A DNA stretch of 64,000 nucleotides, from assembly GCA_910890315.1 (NCBI GenBank), contig CAJVGD010000002.1, positions 1,922,001-1,986,000 of the forward strand, given 5' to 3'. This stretch comes from Serendipita indica DSM 11827. Taxonomy: Eukaryota > Basidiomycota > Agaricomycetes > Sebacinales > Serendipitaceae. The translations under genes and the position numbers were made by a program. Shown in pieces: positions 42,427 through 53,473 of this stretch (position 1 is the stretch's first letter; each line of letters begins with the position of its first letter). The notes under the pieces are model-generated. The model was not told where the DNA came from. It saw only the letters and a program-made list of their open reading frames with translations, and did no database searches.

Positions 42427-44934
42427 ATGAGTCCTCTAGAATTTCAACCAACGCCGGAGAGCATTCCCCCTCCCAACGTCCAATACCGCCTCCAGCTCGC
42501 CCCGTCGACGGCCGTTAACTATACTCCACTTAATCCGATCAGCTTTATCCTTCGCGCTGCTCTCATTTACCCGAATCATGTCGCGCTTTCGCATCGCAAC
42601 GTAGCGACTCCGGTTGAATATACATACGCCGTGTGGTGAGCCATTACGACTCACACATCATCAAGAGTGGCTTATTGTGGTACATAGGGCTCAGAGAGTA
42701 CAGAATTTGGCATATGGATTGATCAAGGCTGGTATCGAACCTGGCGACCGCGTTGCGGTAATCGCCCCCAATTGTCCACTGATTGCAGGCCAGTGACCTC
42801 ATTACACACAACATGCAAAAATATAATGTTCCATAGATGCCCATAACGGCGTACTAGCAGCACGAGCTGTGCTCGTCTGCATCAAGTAAGGGCGCCATTA
42901 TTTGAATAGCGGAGGGGTCGATATTCACGTGAATCATGCAGCACACGCCTCGTCAAATCGGACATTGAATATATCCTCTCTCACTCGGGCGCCAAACTCG
43001 TTTTGGTCGACCACGAGTACGCGGGGCTCGTCAAAGATTGCCCGGTGCCCGTCATCGTCTCACGCGATACTGGGCGTGCTGGAGATCCATACGAAACGTT
43101 TCTCAGCGAGGGAAGGAGATTTTCGCGCGAACGCGGATGGGCGGGTCTCCAGCTAGAAGAGGAAGAGACTGCTAATGCAACATTGAATTATACGTGCGTG
43201 TGGCTTTATGCACATTTGCCTAGTTGCTCATGGGACATAGGTCTGGAACCACGGGACGGGTGAGACACTTGTTTTGCTCGTGATTCCCATTCTCAATTGC
43301 CATGTACAAGCCTAAAGGTGTGATGGCGACGCTTAGGGGTAAGTCGAAGAATGCACTCTCGGCATGTGCACTAATTGGTATTATAGGCTCCTACTTGGCT
43401 GCAATCTCCAATGCGTATGAGTCAAAGTATGTTCTGGTCGTCTAACCACAGTCGGGCTCACATTCGTCAGACTGAATATCAACTCGGTGTACCTCTGGTG
43501 AGCATAGATGTAATACCTAAGCTCTTAATCATGTCTCTAGGGTGCTTCCTATGTTCCATGCCTCTGTGAGTATGTTGTCCGGCTAATGTTCTCAACTAAG
43601 CGGTAAAGGGGTGGACATATCCCTGGGCACTGACGTTTGCCATGGCGAAACAAGTAAGTTTCTAATGCCTCTGATATGTTTAGCTACTCAAGCACTCTAG
43701 GTTACGATCAGAACGGTGGACTATAAAGCAATTTGGGGTCATTTCTTGTATTCGGGTGTGACACACTATTGTGGCGCGCCTACAGTTCAGGTATTCGCGC
43801 CATTGCAAGGCCTAAGTGATCTCATTGCAGATAGATATCAATCGTGAATTCACCAGAGGCAAAGCGACTGAAGACCCCTATTACCGCCGTCATAGCCGGA
43901 GCAGCGCCGACTGCTGCCTTGCTCGAAGCGCTCGAGAATCTCAATTTTCAAGTAAATCACGTCTATGGCCTTACGTAAGTTTTTTTCTGCCTAGAATTCA
44001 TTGCTGATTTTGCAATAGGGAGGTGCGTAGTGATTAGATTGGCAGTACTCGAAACTTACATTCCTAAGACATATGGCCCATTTACAAGGAACTACGATAG
44101 ACCGGAGTATAAAAGCCTCGGGCTTGAGGAGCGTGCGCGGATTCTGTCTAGGCAAGGCCATGCCTTCGCCCAAGCCGACGAAGTCCGCGTTGTGCAAATA
44201 GATGAGGAGGGGAAGCGTAAGCCAGGACTCATCGACTGTGACTTTATGCAACCAGGCGAAATTGTCACGCGCGGCAATATTGTCATGAAAGAGGCAAGTC
44301 GTCGTATCTGTTTCACATTCTCTCCGTCTGAGCTTGGTAGTATTATCGGGACCCCAAAGCCACTGAAGAGGCGTTCAGAGGCGGTTATTTTGCCACTGGT
44401 GATGTTGCGGTCAAATTCCCCGACGGTAGTATCTCCATCCGCGATAGATCCAAAGACTTGATCATTAGTGGTGGAGAAGTAAGCACAGGGCCCGTGAAAA
44501 ACAATCTCATTCTCACTCATTCCAGAATGCATCGAGTCTGGCAATCGAGCAAGAACTCTCGCTCCATCCCGACGTGCTTGAAGTCTCCGTAGTTGCACGA
44601 AAGCATGAAAAATGGGGAGAAAGGGTACGTTTCTCTCGTATTGGGCGGCGTGTCCAATTCAAATATCCTTTTAGGCAATGGCGTTTGTGATCTTGCACCA
44701 AGAGGCAGTCCAGAAATGGAAAGGCCGAGAGGATGAATTCCAGAAAGATCTTATCAATTTCGTCAAGGGCAAGCTCCCAGGTTTCGCCCAGCCAGCGTGG
44801 GTCGAGTGCGTCTCTGAACTACCCAAGACTTCGTACGTGCCTGAGAACTGCAGTTACCATTCGATGCTAACAACAAGAGCAGGACAGGCAAGATACAAAA
44901 GACTGTACTTCGACAACGAGCTGCCAAACTTTGA
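42427..44934 (+). CDS. AMP-forming acyl-CoA ligase with a peroxisomal AKL terminus
   Basis: An adenylate-forming enzyme that probably activates a fatty or aromatic acid to its CoA thioester. There are about twelve exons, several under 40 nt, and roughly 570 residues, starting MSPLEFQPTPESIPPPNVQY. Conserved motifs are present: the P-loop SGTTGRPKGVM split by an intron, AGAAPTAALLEALENLNFQV with NHVYGLTETYGPF, GDVAVKFPDGSISIRDRSKD with LIISGGEN, and the catalytic Lys block PKTSTGKIQKTVLRQRAAKL at the extreme C-terminus. The final AKL is a classical PTS1 peroxisomal signal. The sequence style (TETYGP, SRQGHAF) recalls plant acyl-activating enzymes and bacterial medium-chain ligases. The substrate is not predictable. 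Confidence 0.9.
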
Positions 44935-45013
44935 CATGTATACGGTAGATGCGCGTTATGGAATGAGTATGAACAATTAGAACCATGGAGAAAGTAAGGA
45001 AAGCTTATACCAA

Positions 45014-48000
45014 TCAACTGTCCCTTGCAGTCGTGGAGAGCACTAGGAGTCGGAAGCGACCAGAGCTACGATCGCAGAAATATACGTTGTTCTCGGAACG
45101 TCCAAGGACAAGAAGATCATCCGGAGTGACAGAAACCCCGTCTCGGTCCTCTTCGCCATCGCCGAATGGTCCACCCTTGGATCCAGAGTTTCGGACGCCC
45201 GTTATGAGCGAAGGATTAAGACTACGTCGCTTGGCCGCTTTGTTCATGGGACCCTGTGTATCCGTAATGCTGGATATCGACCCAGATGATTTGAAGGATA
45301 ACACGTTTTCGCCGACGGGAGCGCCTGTTCTCCAAAGGAAATTAAGACGGCGATTAAATGTTCCAATGGGCGGATCAAAGTAAGGATATATGGTCCTACA
45401 TCCATCACCAGGGGTCATGATGGCATCTCCAAGGTCGACTGCCTCTAAGCCGCCTTGACGAAAGGCCACAATGATAGTGCGCTCCGTTGTCTCAAATGTC
45501 TCGAGCCGTTTGACGTCACCCAGTTTTCCGAGGGATTGAAGGTGGGGAGGGAGCTGATCATCCGAGGTCCAATGGATACGACCTTTGAGAACGGAGCGAC
45601 CGCGAGCATCTACGATGCTGGTGCTATGACCACCACGCGATGAATAGAAGAGAGCCGGTGGCCCGAATCGCTTCTCTTGGGTTAGAAGGGAGACTGGGTC
45701 GAGAAGTGGATTCAGTCCCTCTGGCCGTAAGTCGCTGCCACGGCGGACTGGGATCGCTAGCCCTGGCGGAGGTGGCCTAAATGGCGAACTGGGGTCAATA
45801 CTCTGACGTTGGAGCTCCTCGAGGCTAATATATTCCTCCTCTGTATCACGTCGGACCGGTAAATCTGGAGGAAGAAAGTTGTCCTTGAACCAAGACTGCA
45901 TCAAGGATGATGCCCAAGGACCTACAGGTCAATCAGATCACCGATCATCAATAAAGTAAACCACGTACCTCGAATGATGCCACGGGGGTCCTTGTAAAAC
46001 CATTGTACGTCATGCGTAGGAGTCGTGACCTCGAGACGCTCCTCCGTATCTGTTGGGACGTCCGGAACGTCTGATTCATATCGCTTCTTGTAGGTTTGAA
46101 CAGCGGGGTATGAAGGAGGGATGATGCATTCCTCAGCAAGTGTGGCCAGAGGGAATGGAGGAGCAAAGGCCAGTTGCTGAAATGTGGTGTATGGCCCCAT
46201 AGAGAGCATGACAGCATTTGCGAGCTCGTCAGGATGAGGGGTGGAAGGAGGACCGAGAGCAGGAAGGTTGTTCGCCGGGTTTTCAGACGGAAACGCAGGT
46301 TGAGTTGCAGAATTTGGAACAGACGGTGCACGTGTTGGTGTGAGCGTCCCATCTGGTGCAACGGCGGCTGTGTCGTTGCGTGAATACGCATTTGGGAACA
46401 GATTTGTGTCGTCGTGTCCAACATCCGAGCTCGCGACGAGCGCAGTGACGGTCACATCCTCTTCAGGACCCTGATTTTGATCCTCTGTCGGCACTCGCAG
46501 TGCTCCTCTATTTGCGCGCCTCCTGGCTGCTCGTCGCTCCGCTCGACCGATTCGCACTTCCCGCACACGCACGGTTGCAGGTTCTAACCCAAACACATTT
46601 TGCGCAAAAACGAGGAAGACTTCCACCAAGTCGTCACCTTGAAGTTGCAGCTCGAGAGTTTTTGGAGAGTCCGGCAAGATGAATGTTCTTGAAAGCCCGA
46701 GAGCGGTTCGATACGTCCCGGCGAACAGCTCGACTTTTTCACCATTATCTCCACAGAGTATCGCAAGGAAACTGAGGGAACATGTCAGCGAAAAATGCTA
46801 GTTTTTGTACTTGTACCAACCTCTTCTTAGGTGTTTCAACGGCCTTGATCATCACACTACCTTTGGTACCAGGAAGCTTGACATACTCCAACTTTGGAGG
46901 CGGCGCTTGTGGAGGCAACGGGGATGATGCCGTCCCAAAGCCCTTTGCGTCCACACCTTGACCCGGTCGCAAGATGTCCGGACTGGACGCAGCAGCAGCC
47001 GAAGCAGATCGCTCGCGACGTCTCGATTTTCGATTAAAGAAACGCGAGAAGCTGGACGGTCCATTACGCTGTGCGTTGGGATCGTTTCCTGACGCATTCG
47101 AATCTCGTCTCTCTGGTGTCCGCGTAGAGCGCGGGCCTCGCATAGTGGCATCCGACAATGTTCTCGTGAGTGGGGTCCCGACTCTTGTAGCATCGGTTTC
47201 AGATGTTTCCCTAAGTTCGTGTTGTCTGGCCGAGTCCGAGGGTCTAAACACGCCATCGAAGACAGACCATCGATGCCGACGATTCGTTGCTCGCAGAGAC
47301 CCTCCAGATCTCGAAGCAGGCCGCTGCATGGCGCTCTCTGTCTCGCCTTCCTGATCGCTGTTGTCGGCGTCAATAATCCCACCAGTATCTTCCTCGTGCG
47401 TGCCCTCTCCGTACAGCGAATGACCCAAATGAGACATGGAGCTGCTGGCTGGGAGGCCTTGACCGCCGAATCCATGACTCGAAGGATTCCTCCGCGAGAG
47501 GGGGAACCGAGTGACGAGAGCTGCAGGTGCCGGTTGCGCAGCTGCCTGACCCAGCGGAGGTGCATTAGGGAGGCGACTCTCGAGCAGTGCCTCTGCAAAC
47601 GAGATCACTTCCCCATTCGGCGTGTGTGGCTCATTTTCTAAATCTTGTTCGGACGCCATAGTTTGCGCAGTCGGAGGAGACTGATTGAGCGTTTGTCGGA
47701 GCGTCAGCAACGTCGGGGCAGGCGACGCAAGCTCGGGTCGATGCGGGTGATCATTGGAATCGGCGAGATTGAGGTTTGTAGGCCGATGTCGCTGACGGGA
47801 TCGCACAGAGGGCACAGTAGCAGGAAGACCTGCGGTTTCGGACATTATTGCGGCCTCAGCGGCGGCCGCCGATATCGCGGATGTACGTTCGTCGAGGGCA
47901 GCACTCCCGGATGGACCAGCTGCGACCAAGACTTCGTCATCACTGTGTCGGTTGTCCATCCATTCGCCCTTGTCATCTTCATGCTCCTCTTGGGTATGAT

Positions 48001-49446
48001 CTTCTCGTCTCTGGGGACCCATGGCCTCTGCAACTGACATGGCCATTCCCCTAGAATTAGCTTGTCGATGAATATGAAAGTTGGCGACAGACGTTCTTGG
48101 TATAAGCCGTGGTGGAGGGAAAGAGGGCGGAAGCATGGGCACAGGAGGCATGGGTGATGGAGGGTTTGTTTTCGACCGCTTCTTGGTCGACGACGATCGA
48201 GTGGGACCGGGTGTTGTACTGGCTGGTGTCATCGTCAATGAGCCGATAGACGCCGACTTTCGTTTAATCTTCTTGTTGTCCGCCGGCGCGTTTGGAGAGG
48301 TCACGACGAGACGCTTTGGTTCGACTTTTCGATTCTTTTCGATTTCACGTCGCAGTTCGACGTCGATACGCCATTCAACTGCTTTTCGAATCTCATCGAG
48401 CGCATAGACACGGACGCCATCCCGACGGCCGGCAATGGCTACCAAAACACCTCTTTCCTCCATGACCACGACAGACTTGAATGAAACACGGCGGACGAGA
48501 GCATACGGTTGGACTTGGGGAGGAGAAACCAATGGCAAGACGTCGAGACCCTGAGCGTGGCAAAGGAGTAAATAGTGCGGCGACAGAAAAGTGCCGCTTG
48601 TTGGGGCCGTGAATTGATGGGACGGAAGATCACCCGTGAGTACGGACAATGAAAGGCCGAGTTCGGTCAAACTAGGCCCTGGCAGGGAAGGGGGCAGCGC
48701 ATCTGCCAGAGGCCTGGCGTGGACCATGACTGAGCCTCGCAAGGTTGGTGAAGGCGGTCGCGAGGGTGTATGGCTGCGAGGTGAGGTGGGATTATGGGCA
48801 TTGGACGAGGAGAGGCTGTCCCGTTCTCGGATGTGGAGTAGATTGGAGAAAAACCCGGATAGTCGATGGTTTGTTGGGGCCTATCCAAAATAATCAGCGT
48901 CCCATATAATTTTCCAGAGGTTTAGCCACGCACTTCTACGCCCGAACGTCTTCTGTTTGCACGCCGATTATTTTCATTTCTATCGTCGGAGGGCGCTTCG
49001 GTGATGGCGCTAAGAGACTCTGGAGGCCCGCCAGAGCGTGTAGGGTGTGTACTGGTGAGCGGGGAAGACGGTACGACGGTAATTGCAGGCGTAGAATCTA
49101 CACTAGGTCCTGTATTTTCGCTGGTGCGCGGGGAACTAGATGTAGAAATATTCTGACGACTCGTGTTAACGCTTGCGCTTGCGGACATGCTCCTCTGCAC
49201 CGTCGGTCGGCTCGCAGGCGGGCTGGTGCGGGCGTGTGCGTCGCTTGCCGGCATTGAAGACGAGGCCGGCTTGGAGACTGCAGCTCCAATCGATCCCTTT
49301 CGACGTCTTACATGCTTTTTGTTGTCGTGGTCATGAACTGGCTTGTCCTGCGCGTCAACGCGAGTAGCCTCGGAACCCGCGACGGCTGAAAGCTGGCCGA
49401 GATCGTCGCCGGTAGACGGGAGTTGGTCGACACTGAGCGTGTCCAT
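45014..49446 (-). CDS. Large protein joining a CNH-like region and a GYF domain
   Basis: About 1,400 residues in five or so exons, starting MDTLSVDQLPSTGDDLGQLS. A Ser-rich N-terminus leads to strands resembling a citron-homology (CNH) propeller (LLLCHAQGLDVLPLVSPPQV, LVAIAGRRDGVRVYALDEIR). A disordered stretch of about 500 residues follows, then more CNH-like sequence (FLAILCGDNGEKVELFAGTY). Near 46000 a GYF domain spans an intron: VQWFYKDPRGIIRGPWASSL followed by MQSWFKDNFLPPDLPVRR. All hallmark residues (W-x-Y-K-D-P-x-G, GPW, M-x-x-W, FLPPDLPVRR) are there, so it should bind proline-rich ligands. The C-terminal 270 residues are conserved-looking but unnamed. That this is one gene is inferred from continuous open exons. 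Confidence 0.78.
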
Positions 49447-49551
49447 GGACCCAGAGCGGCTGCGAGCTGCCCTGAGAATGGCAAGGCCAATTGCCAGAAT
49501 GCGGTCAGGTCAAGAGTTGTACACTTTAGCTTGAACCCACCCGCAACAGCA

Positions 49552-50521
49552 ATGTCCTCCAAATTCCCGCAATATTACGATCTCTTGGGCATCGACAAGT
49601 CTGCTACACTCGATGAAATTCGTCAGGCGTACAAGAAAATGTCGCTCAAGTCTGTCGTCCTCGTGCTCCCAAATGCGTTCATCCTCAACGCCCTCGTTAC
49701 AGGACACACCCAGATAGATCTCCAAACGCAACTCCAGAAGAAAGAAAGGCATGTATCTCGTCTCTCTATGATGCCAGCTAAGCTTTGCCACTCTAGGCTG
49801 CAACCGCGAAGTTCCAGGTCTGTCATTCTCCACCTCGAATCACACAAAATATCGTCTAACAACTTGGAAAGGCTGTAGCAGACGCATACTATGTTCTTTC
49901 AGACCCCACTCGTCGTCGCGAGTATGACGCGCTGTTGGCCTCGCACAGTTATTCGGAGCGTACCACAGACGCCGACGCCAGTTCCAACTTCTTTTCGGCT
50001 TTTGCAAATATGTTTACTGGTGCAGCCAATGCCGGCTCGTCTTCCGGGACGCAGCCAGAGGAGAAACCAGAGCCATTCGAAAGACCAGACGCAGAGAACA
50101 CGTTTGCAGACGTGTTTGAAGAGATGCTCCGTCCGGAAGTACAGCGCATCGTGCCGTGGTGGTCATATATTGGAGCTGCCTCGTAAGCCTTACCTCCCCC
50201 TTCTCTCAGCTGTTCCTCAGATACGTGCAGGGGTGCTGGTCTCGGATTCATCATTGCGAATATACCTGGTGCACTCATGGGAGGATATGCCGGCAATCGA
50301 CTTGGTACGTCTCAAACGCGTCCAGGCAACAGAAAGACTCACACCTCCTAGGGGCAATTCGTGACGCCAAAGGCCGTGCGGTTCTCACCGTAAGTAACTT
50401 CGAAGCACTGTGTCTTGCCTCCTCTGAAACTAAGCGCATATAGGTCTTTAATGAGCTCGCCTCAGAGCAAAAGGCAGAAATCTTGAAGAGCCTGGCATTT
50501 AAAGTCCTTGGTTCGATTTGA
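49552..50521 (+). CDS. J-domain protein with a glycine-rich membrane-like segment
   Basis: An Hsp40 co-chaperone of about 260 residues in six exons. The J domain is at the extreme N-terminus: MSSKFPQYYDLLGIDKSATL, the HPD triad in KTHPDRSPNATPEERK, and ADAYYVLSDPTRRREYD. Joining HPDRSPNATPEERK to AATAKFQ requires a GC-AG intron at 49749-49796. A Ser/Glu linker follows, then SYIGAASGAGLGFIIANIPG with ALMGGYAGNRLGAIRDAKGR, a Gly-zipper-like hydrophobic segment that may insert in or bind a membrane. The end is LASEQKAEILKSLAFKVLGS with a final Ile. It lies head-to-head with the CNH/GYF gene (105 bp between starts). Confidence 0.85.
49749..49796 (+). other. GC-AG intron in the J-domain gene
   Basis: The donor is gcatgt after AGA AAG and the acceptor cactctag, 48 nt, phase 0. 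It restores J-domain helix III as EERKAATAKFQAVADAYYVL. The nearby GT donor (gca t|gtatct) shifts the next exon out of frame. Confidence 0.78.
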
Positions 50522-50722
50522 AAGTCTATACTTTAACTCCTTGCTATTTTTGTAGGATAAGTTAGCCTCTGGAATCACGGCACCCCGTACACGCGTAGTG
50601 ACTGTATCGTCGTAATACTTTCATATACTTTGGAACTGTCTATAAACCATTTGTCTGCCTCCTTGTGGTACATGCAACCACCTCGCCACTTGCTCTCCTC
50701 CACGACTATCAACGCCCCGGCC

Positions 50723-51806
50723 ATGTCGTCGCGGCGCCAATCAGTATCAACCGCACTCAACGACGGGCACTTGGATCCGTTTATTGCTGCTCTCTGGGGG
50801 TTTGAAGGTCTCCCTGAGGCGTTAGCTACCGTCAAGCAACGAGACGCGTCGACAACTCTAACGACTCAGGACCCAGTGGCAGGAAACTCACTAGAGACGA
50901 AACCCGAGACACTGGTGAATGGGACAACGAACATGGATGCCGAATCTTCTGCACCCTCTCAGGCAAGTTTGCGGCTGCAAGGTTAGGTTGGCATGAAAGA
51001 AATAACTGGCTGTATAGAGTGGTTCCGAATCCTCTGAGAAAAAACCGACGATTTACGAACTTTGTAAGTCTCCAATCGCATGCTGCTTACTGCTACCGTG
51101 ATCCTGACGGCCACGGTTATCAGGGGCAGATCAACATGGGAGGGACACTTTGAGCGGCCTGGACATTCAGTTTTCCAAGATATGGGGCCGAAGTACAACG
51201 AGAATCACTCTGGACGAGTACAAACAGCTTTACCAAGCAAACTTTCTCGCCATCAATCAGCTCATCGAAACACAAGAGTCTATCCTCGTCGACGCTGTTC
51301 GTAGATACCAAGCGGATGAAGAGCACGTCCGGCAGACGCGTCTGTATATGGAGCACGCCCGACAAGCTCAGTCCCTCTCGCTATTTGATCCAGACTATGG
51401 CACCCTCCTCGTGGATGCACAGCACGGCTCTCCACTCAAACCATTGCATAATCACTCGGCGGTGGGCGTCGACCCACTTTCACCGAGCATGTTTGGGAGC
51501 CAGGAGGCCCAGGAGTATCCGTTGAGCGAGACTGCCTCTACAAAGGCAGATATCGACGCCTTGACAGAGTCCTTAGGTCCTCTGAATCTGCAGGAGCCAC
51601 TGAGCGAGACTGCAGCAAGGAGCGCGTCATGGTCGGCACCCATCCGGGAAAGGACCTTTCCCCAAGAACAAGCCGCTTCCAGAATGCGAGGAAGATCGCA
51701 TGCCGACGTCCCTTCGCCCGCTTACCCTTATTCCACCTTCCGACCTACGGCTCCCCCCGTTCTCTCCGCATCCAGCCACAACCCGTCATTTCCCTCGGCG
51801 TCGTAA
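50723..51806 (+). CDS. Uncharacterised protein with a coiled-coil segment
   Basis: A protein of about 300 residues in three or four exons, starting MSSRRQSVSTALNDGHLDPF. The N-terminal 80 residues include the helix FIAALWGFEGLPEALATVKQ and then polar, disordered sequence. A second conserved-looking block, FSKIWGRSTTRITLDEYKQL with YQANFLAINQLIETQESIL and RRYQADEEHVRQTRLYMEHA, forms a helical coiled coil. The last 120 residues are Ser/Pro-rich, with two SETA-type repeats (PLSETAST, PLSETAAR). I do not recognise a family. The ATG used is the first in a strong context after the upstream gene. Confidence 0.55.
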
Positions 51807-52282
51807 AAATCCCTTTTTGGATCCCATGGGTTCAGGAAATCATATTCCCATCTACAGGCAAGGGTCCCAACTGTTTCACGGAACTGCCAAATATCATCCG
51901 TCGGTGATCTGCCGCGTTTTCACCGCTTTACCGCCAACAGATCTTGTTCCCTTTTCCTGTTCGTCGCGCGTATCTGGCTTGCTTCCCTCCCCCTTTTAAA
52001 CTGGATCCCGTTTCTCTTCTGCGATTGCACTGTCGAGTCTTCGCGTCAATGCTCGAATAATAATCTCTGTAGCACTCTCAATTTATGGTACAAACCTGTC
52101 GTTCTCACATGCTCGAGAATGTATTGATCACTTTCTTTTCGAAGGCTTGCAAGGTTTCGAGCACTGCATTGCATGTAATAAAATAGTTCCAACATTTACA
52201 TCCTTCTTTTCAAGATTGTGGATTTAGGTGGCTCTCTGCTGTGTCTACTTCTAGCTGTTCGGAGTCTATCACGATAGCCCTC
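51807..52282. promoter_or_regulatory. Intergenic upstream of CFD1
   Basis: A 476-bp gap between two plus-strand genes. It is T/C-rich without a long open frame. It should contain the 3' UTR of the coiled-coil gene and the promoter of CFD1. I see no repeat or RNA gene. Confidence 0.4.
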
Positions 52283-53225
52283 ATGAATCCGTCCATCTCG
52301 AACCGACTGCAAAACGTCAAACATATTATCATCGTACTCTCTGGAAAAGGAGGTGTTGGAAAATCATCGATCAGTGTCCAACTTGCATGGTCGCTCTATT
52401 CCTCGTCACCGACCGCGCGAGTGGCAATCCTAGACGTCGACTTGACGGGACCCTCGATACCCAGGATGATGGGGGTAGACGGACATGCTGTCCATCAGAG
52501 CACAGACGGCTGGGTTCCCGTCTTTGTAGACCGAGAAAAATCTAGACTGGGTTGCATGTCCGTCGGCTTTCTTCTCAAGCGCAAAGAAGACTCGGTCGTG
52601 TGGAGAGGGCCAAAGAAGAATGCAATGATTCGCCAGTTCTTGAGCGACGTGCGGTGGGGAGAGCTCGACTATTTAGTCATCGACACCCCTCCCGGTACGT
52701 TTTGAGATCTCGAGTCTGCTTGGCATTTATATTCGGCCCATAGGTACCTCTGATGAACATCTCTCCCTCCTAGAGCACTTGGCCCCAGTACACGAGCGGC
52801 TTTCCTCGGTGCTTGTTACGACCCCTCAGGTCGTTGCACTCACTGACATGGCAAAATGCCTATCTTTCACGCGTACCGTGAATCTACCGGTTCTCGGACT
52901 AATAGAGAACATGTCTGGATATGTCTGCCCGTGCTGCGGAGAGATTAGCAACATCTTCTCCACTGGTGGAGGAGAGGAGATGTGCAAGCGAGACAATCTC
53001 ACCTTTCTCGGTGCATTACCCATCGACACGCAACTTGTAGAGCTCCTTGATGCATCGGCTGAACAAGCCACCTCAGACACAAGTCAACCAGATAAACCTA
53101 TCGATAGTGTCTCGCTATATCAGCGATATCATGCGACGACATCCTCAAAAATCATGCAGGATATAACACAGAAGATTATTCAGGCGTTACAGCCGTCGTC
53201 TCTTACGAGCAATCACGAGATTTGA
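52283..53225 (+). CDS. CFD1: Cytosolic Fe-S cluster assembly factor CFD1 (NUBP2 type)
   Basis: A P-loop scaffold ATPase that, with Nbp35, assembles 4Fe-4S clusters for cytosolic and nuclear proteins. There are two exons and about 300 residues, starting [20 protein letters not shown]. The deviant Walker A is [16 protein letters not shown], the switch I region is [20 protein letters not shown], and the switch II region is [20 protein letters not shown], read across the 52695-52742 intron. The cluster ligands are the CxxC of [20 protein letters not shown]. It lacks the N-terminal four-Cys ferredoxin-like extension of Nbp35, so it is the CFD1/NUBP2 member. It is convergent with PP2A B55. Confidence 0.95.
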
Positions 53226-53473
53226 TTGATTTATTCTTCTGTACTTCTGCTGCCTGTACACTACTTCTCGATAGGAAAGCGGTAATTGTAGATTCAAGAT
53301 GGAGGATGGTGACGCTAAGTTGACCTTGCCAACCGCAGGCGAATCGGAGGAGAGGAATGAGGGTAGGTGGCTTCTGGGCAGAGGCGGCTCAGTCCACTGA
53401 AAGATCAAGAGTCGGCCATCGAAAGATCAGCTGTGAGATATACATACCACTATCAAACCAGCCCATCTTAATT

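Noticed and set aside
46852-47598. A 248-residue frame overlapping the CNH/GYF gene
   Set aside because: It is a shifted frame of the same strand. The longer frame (46745-48742) is continuous with flanking exons.
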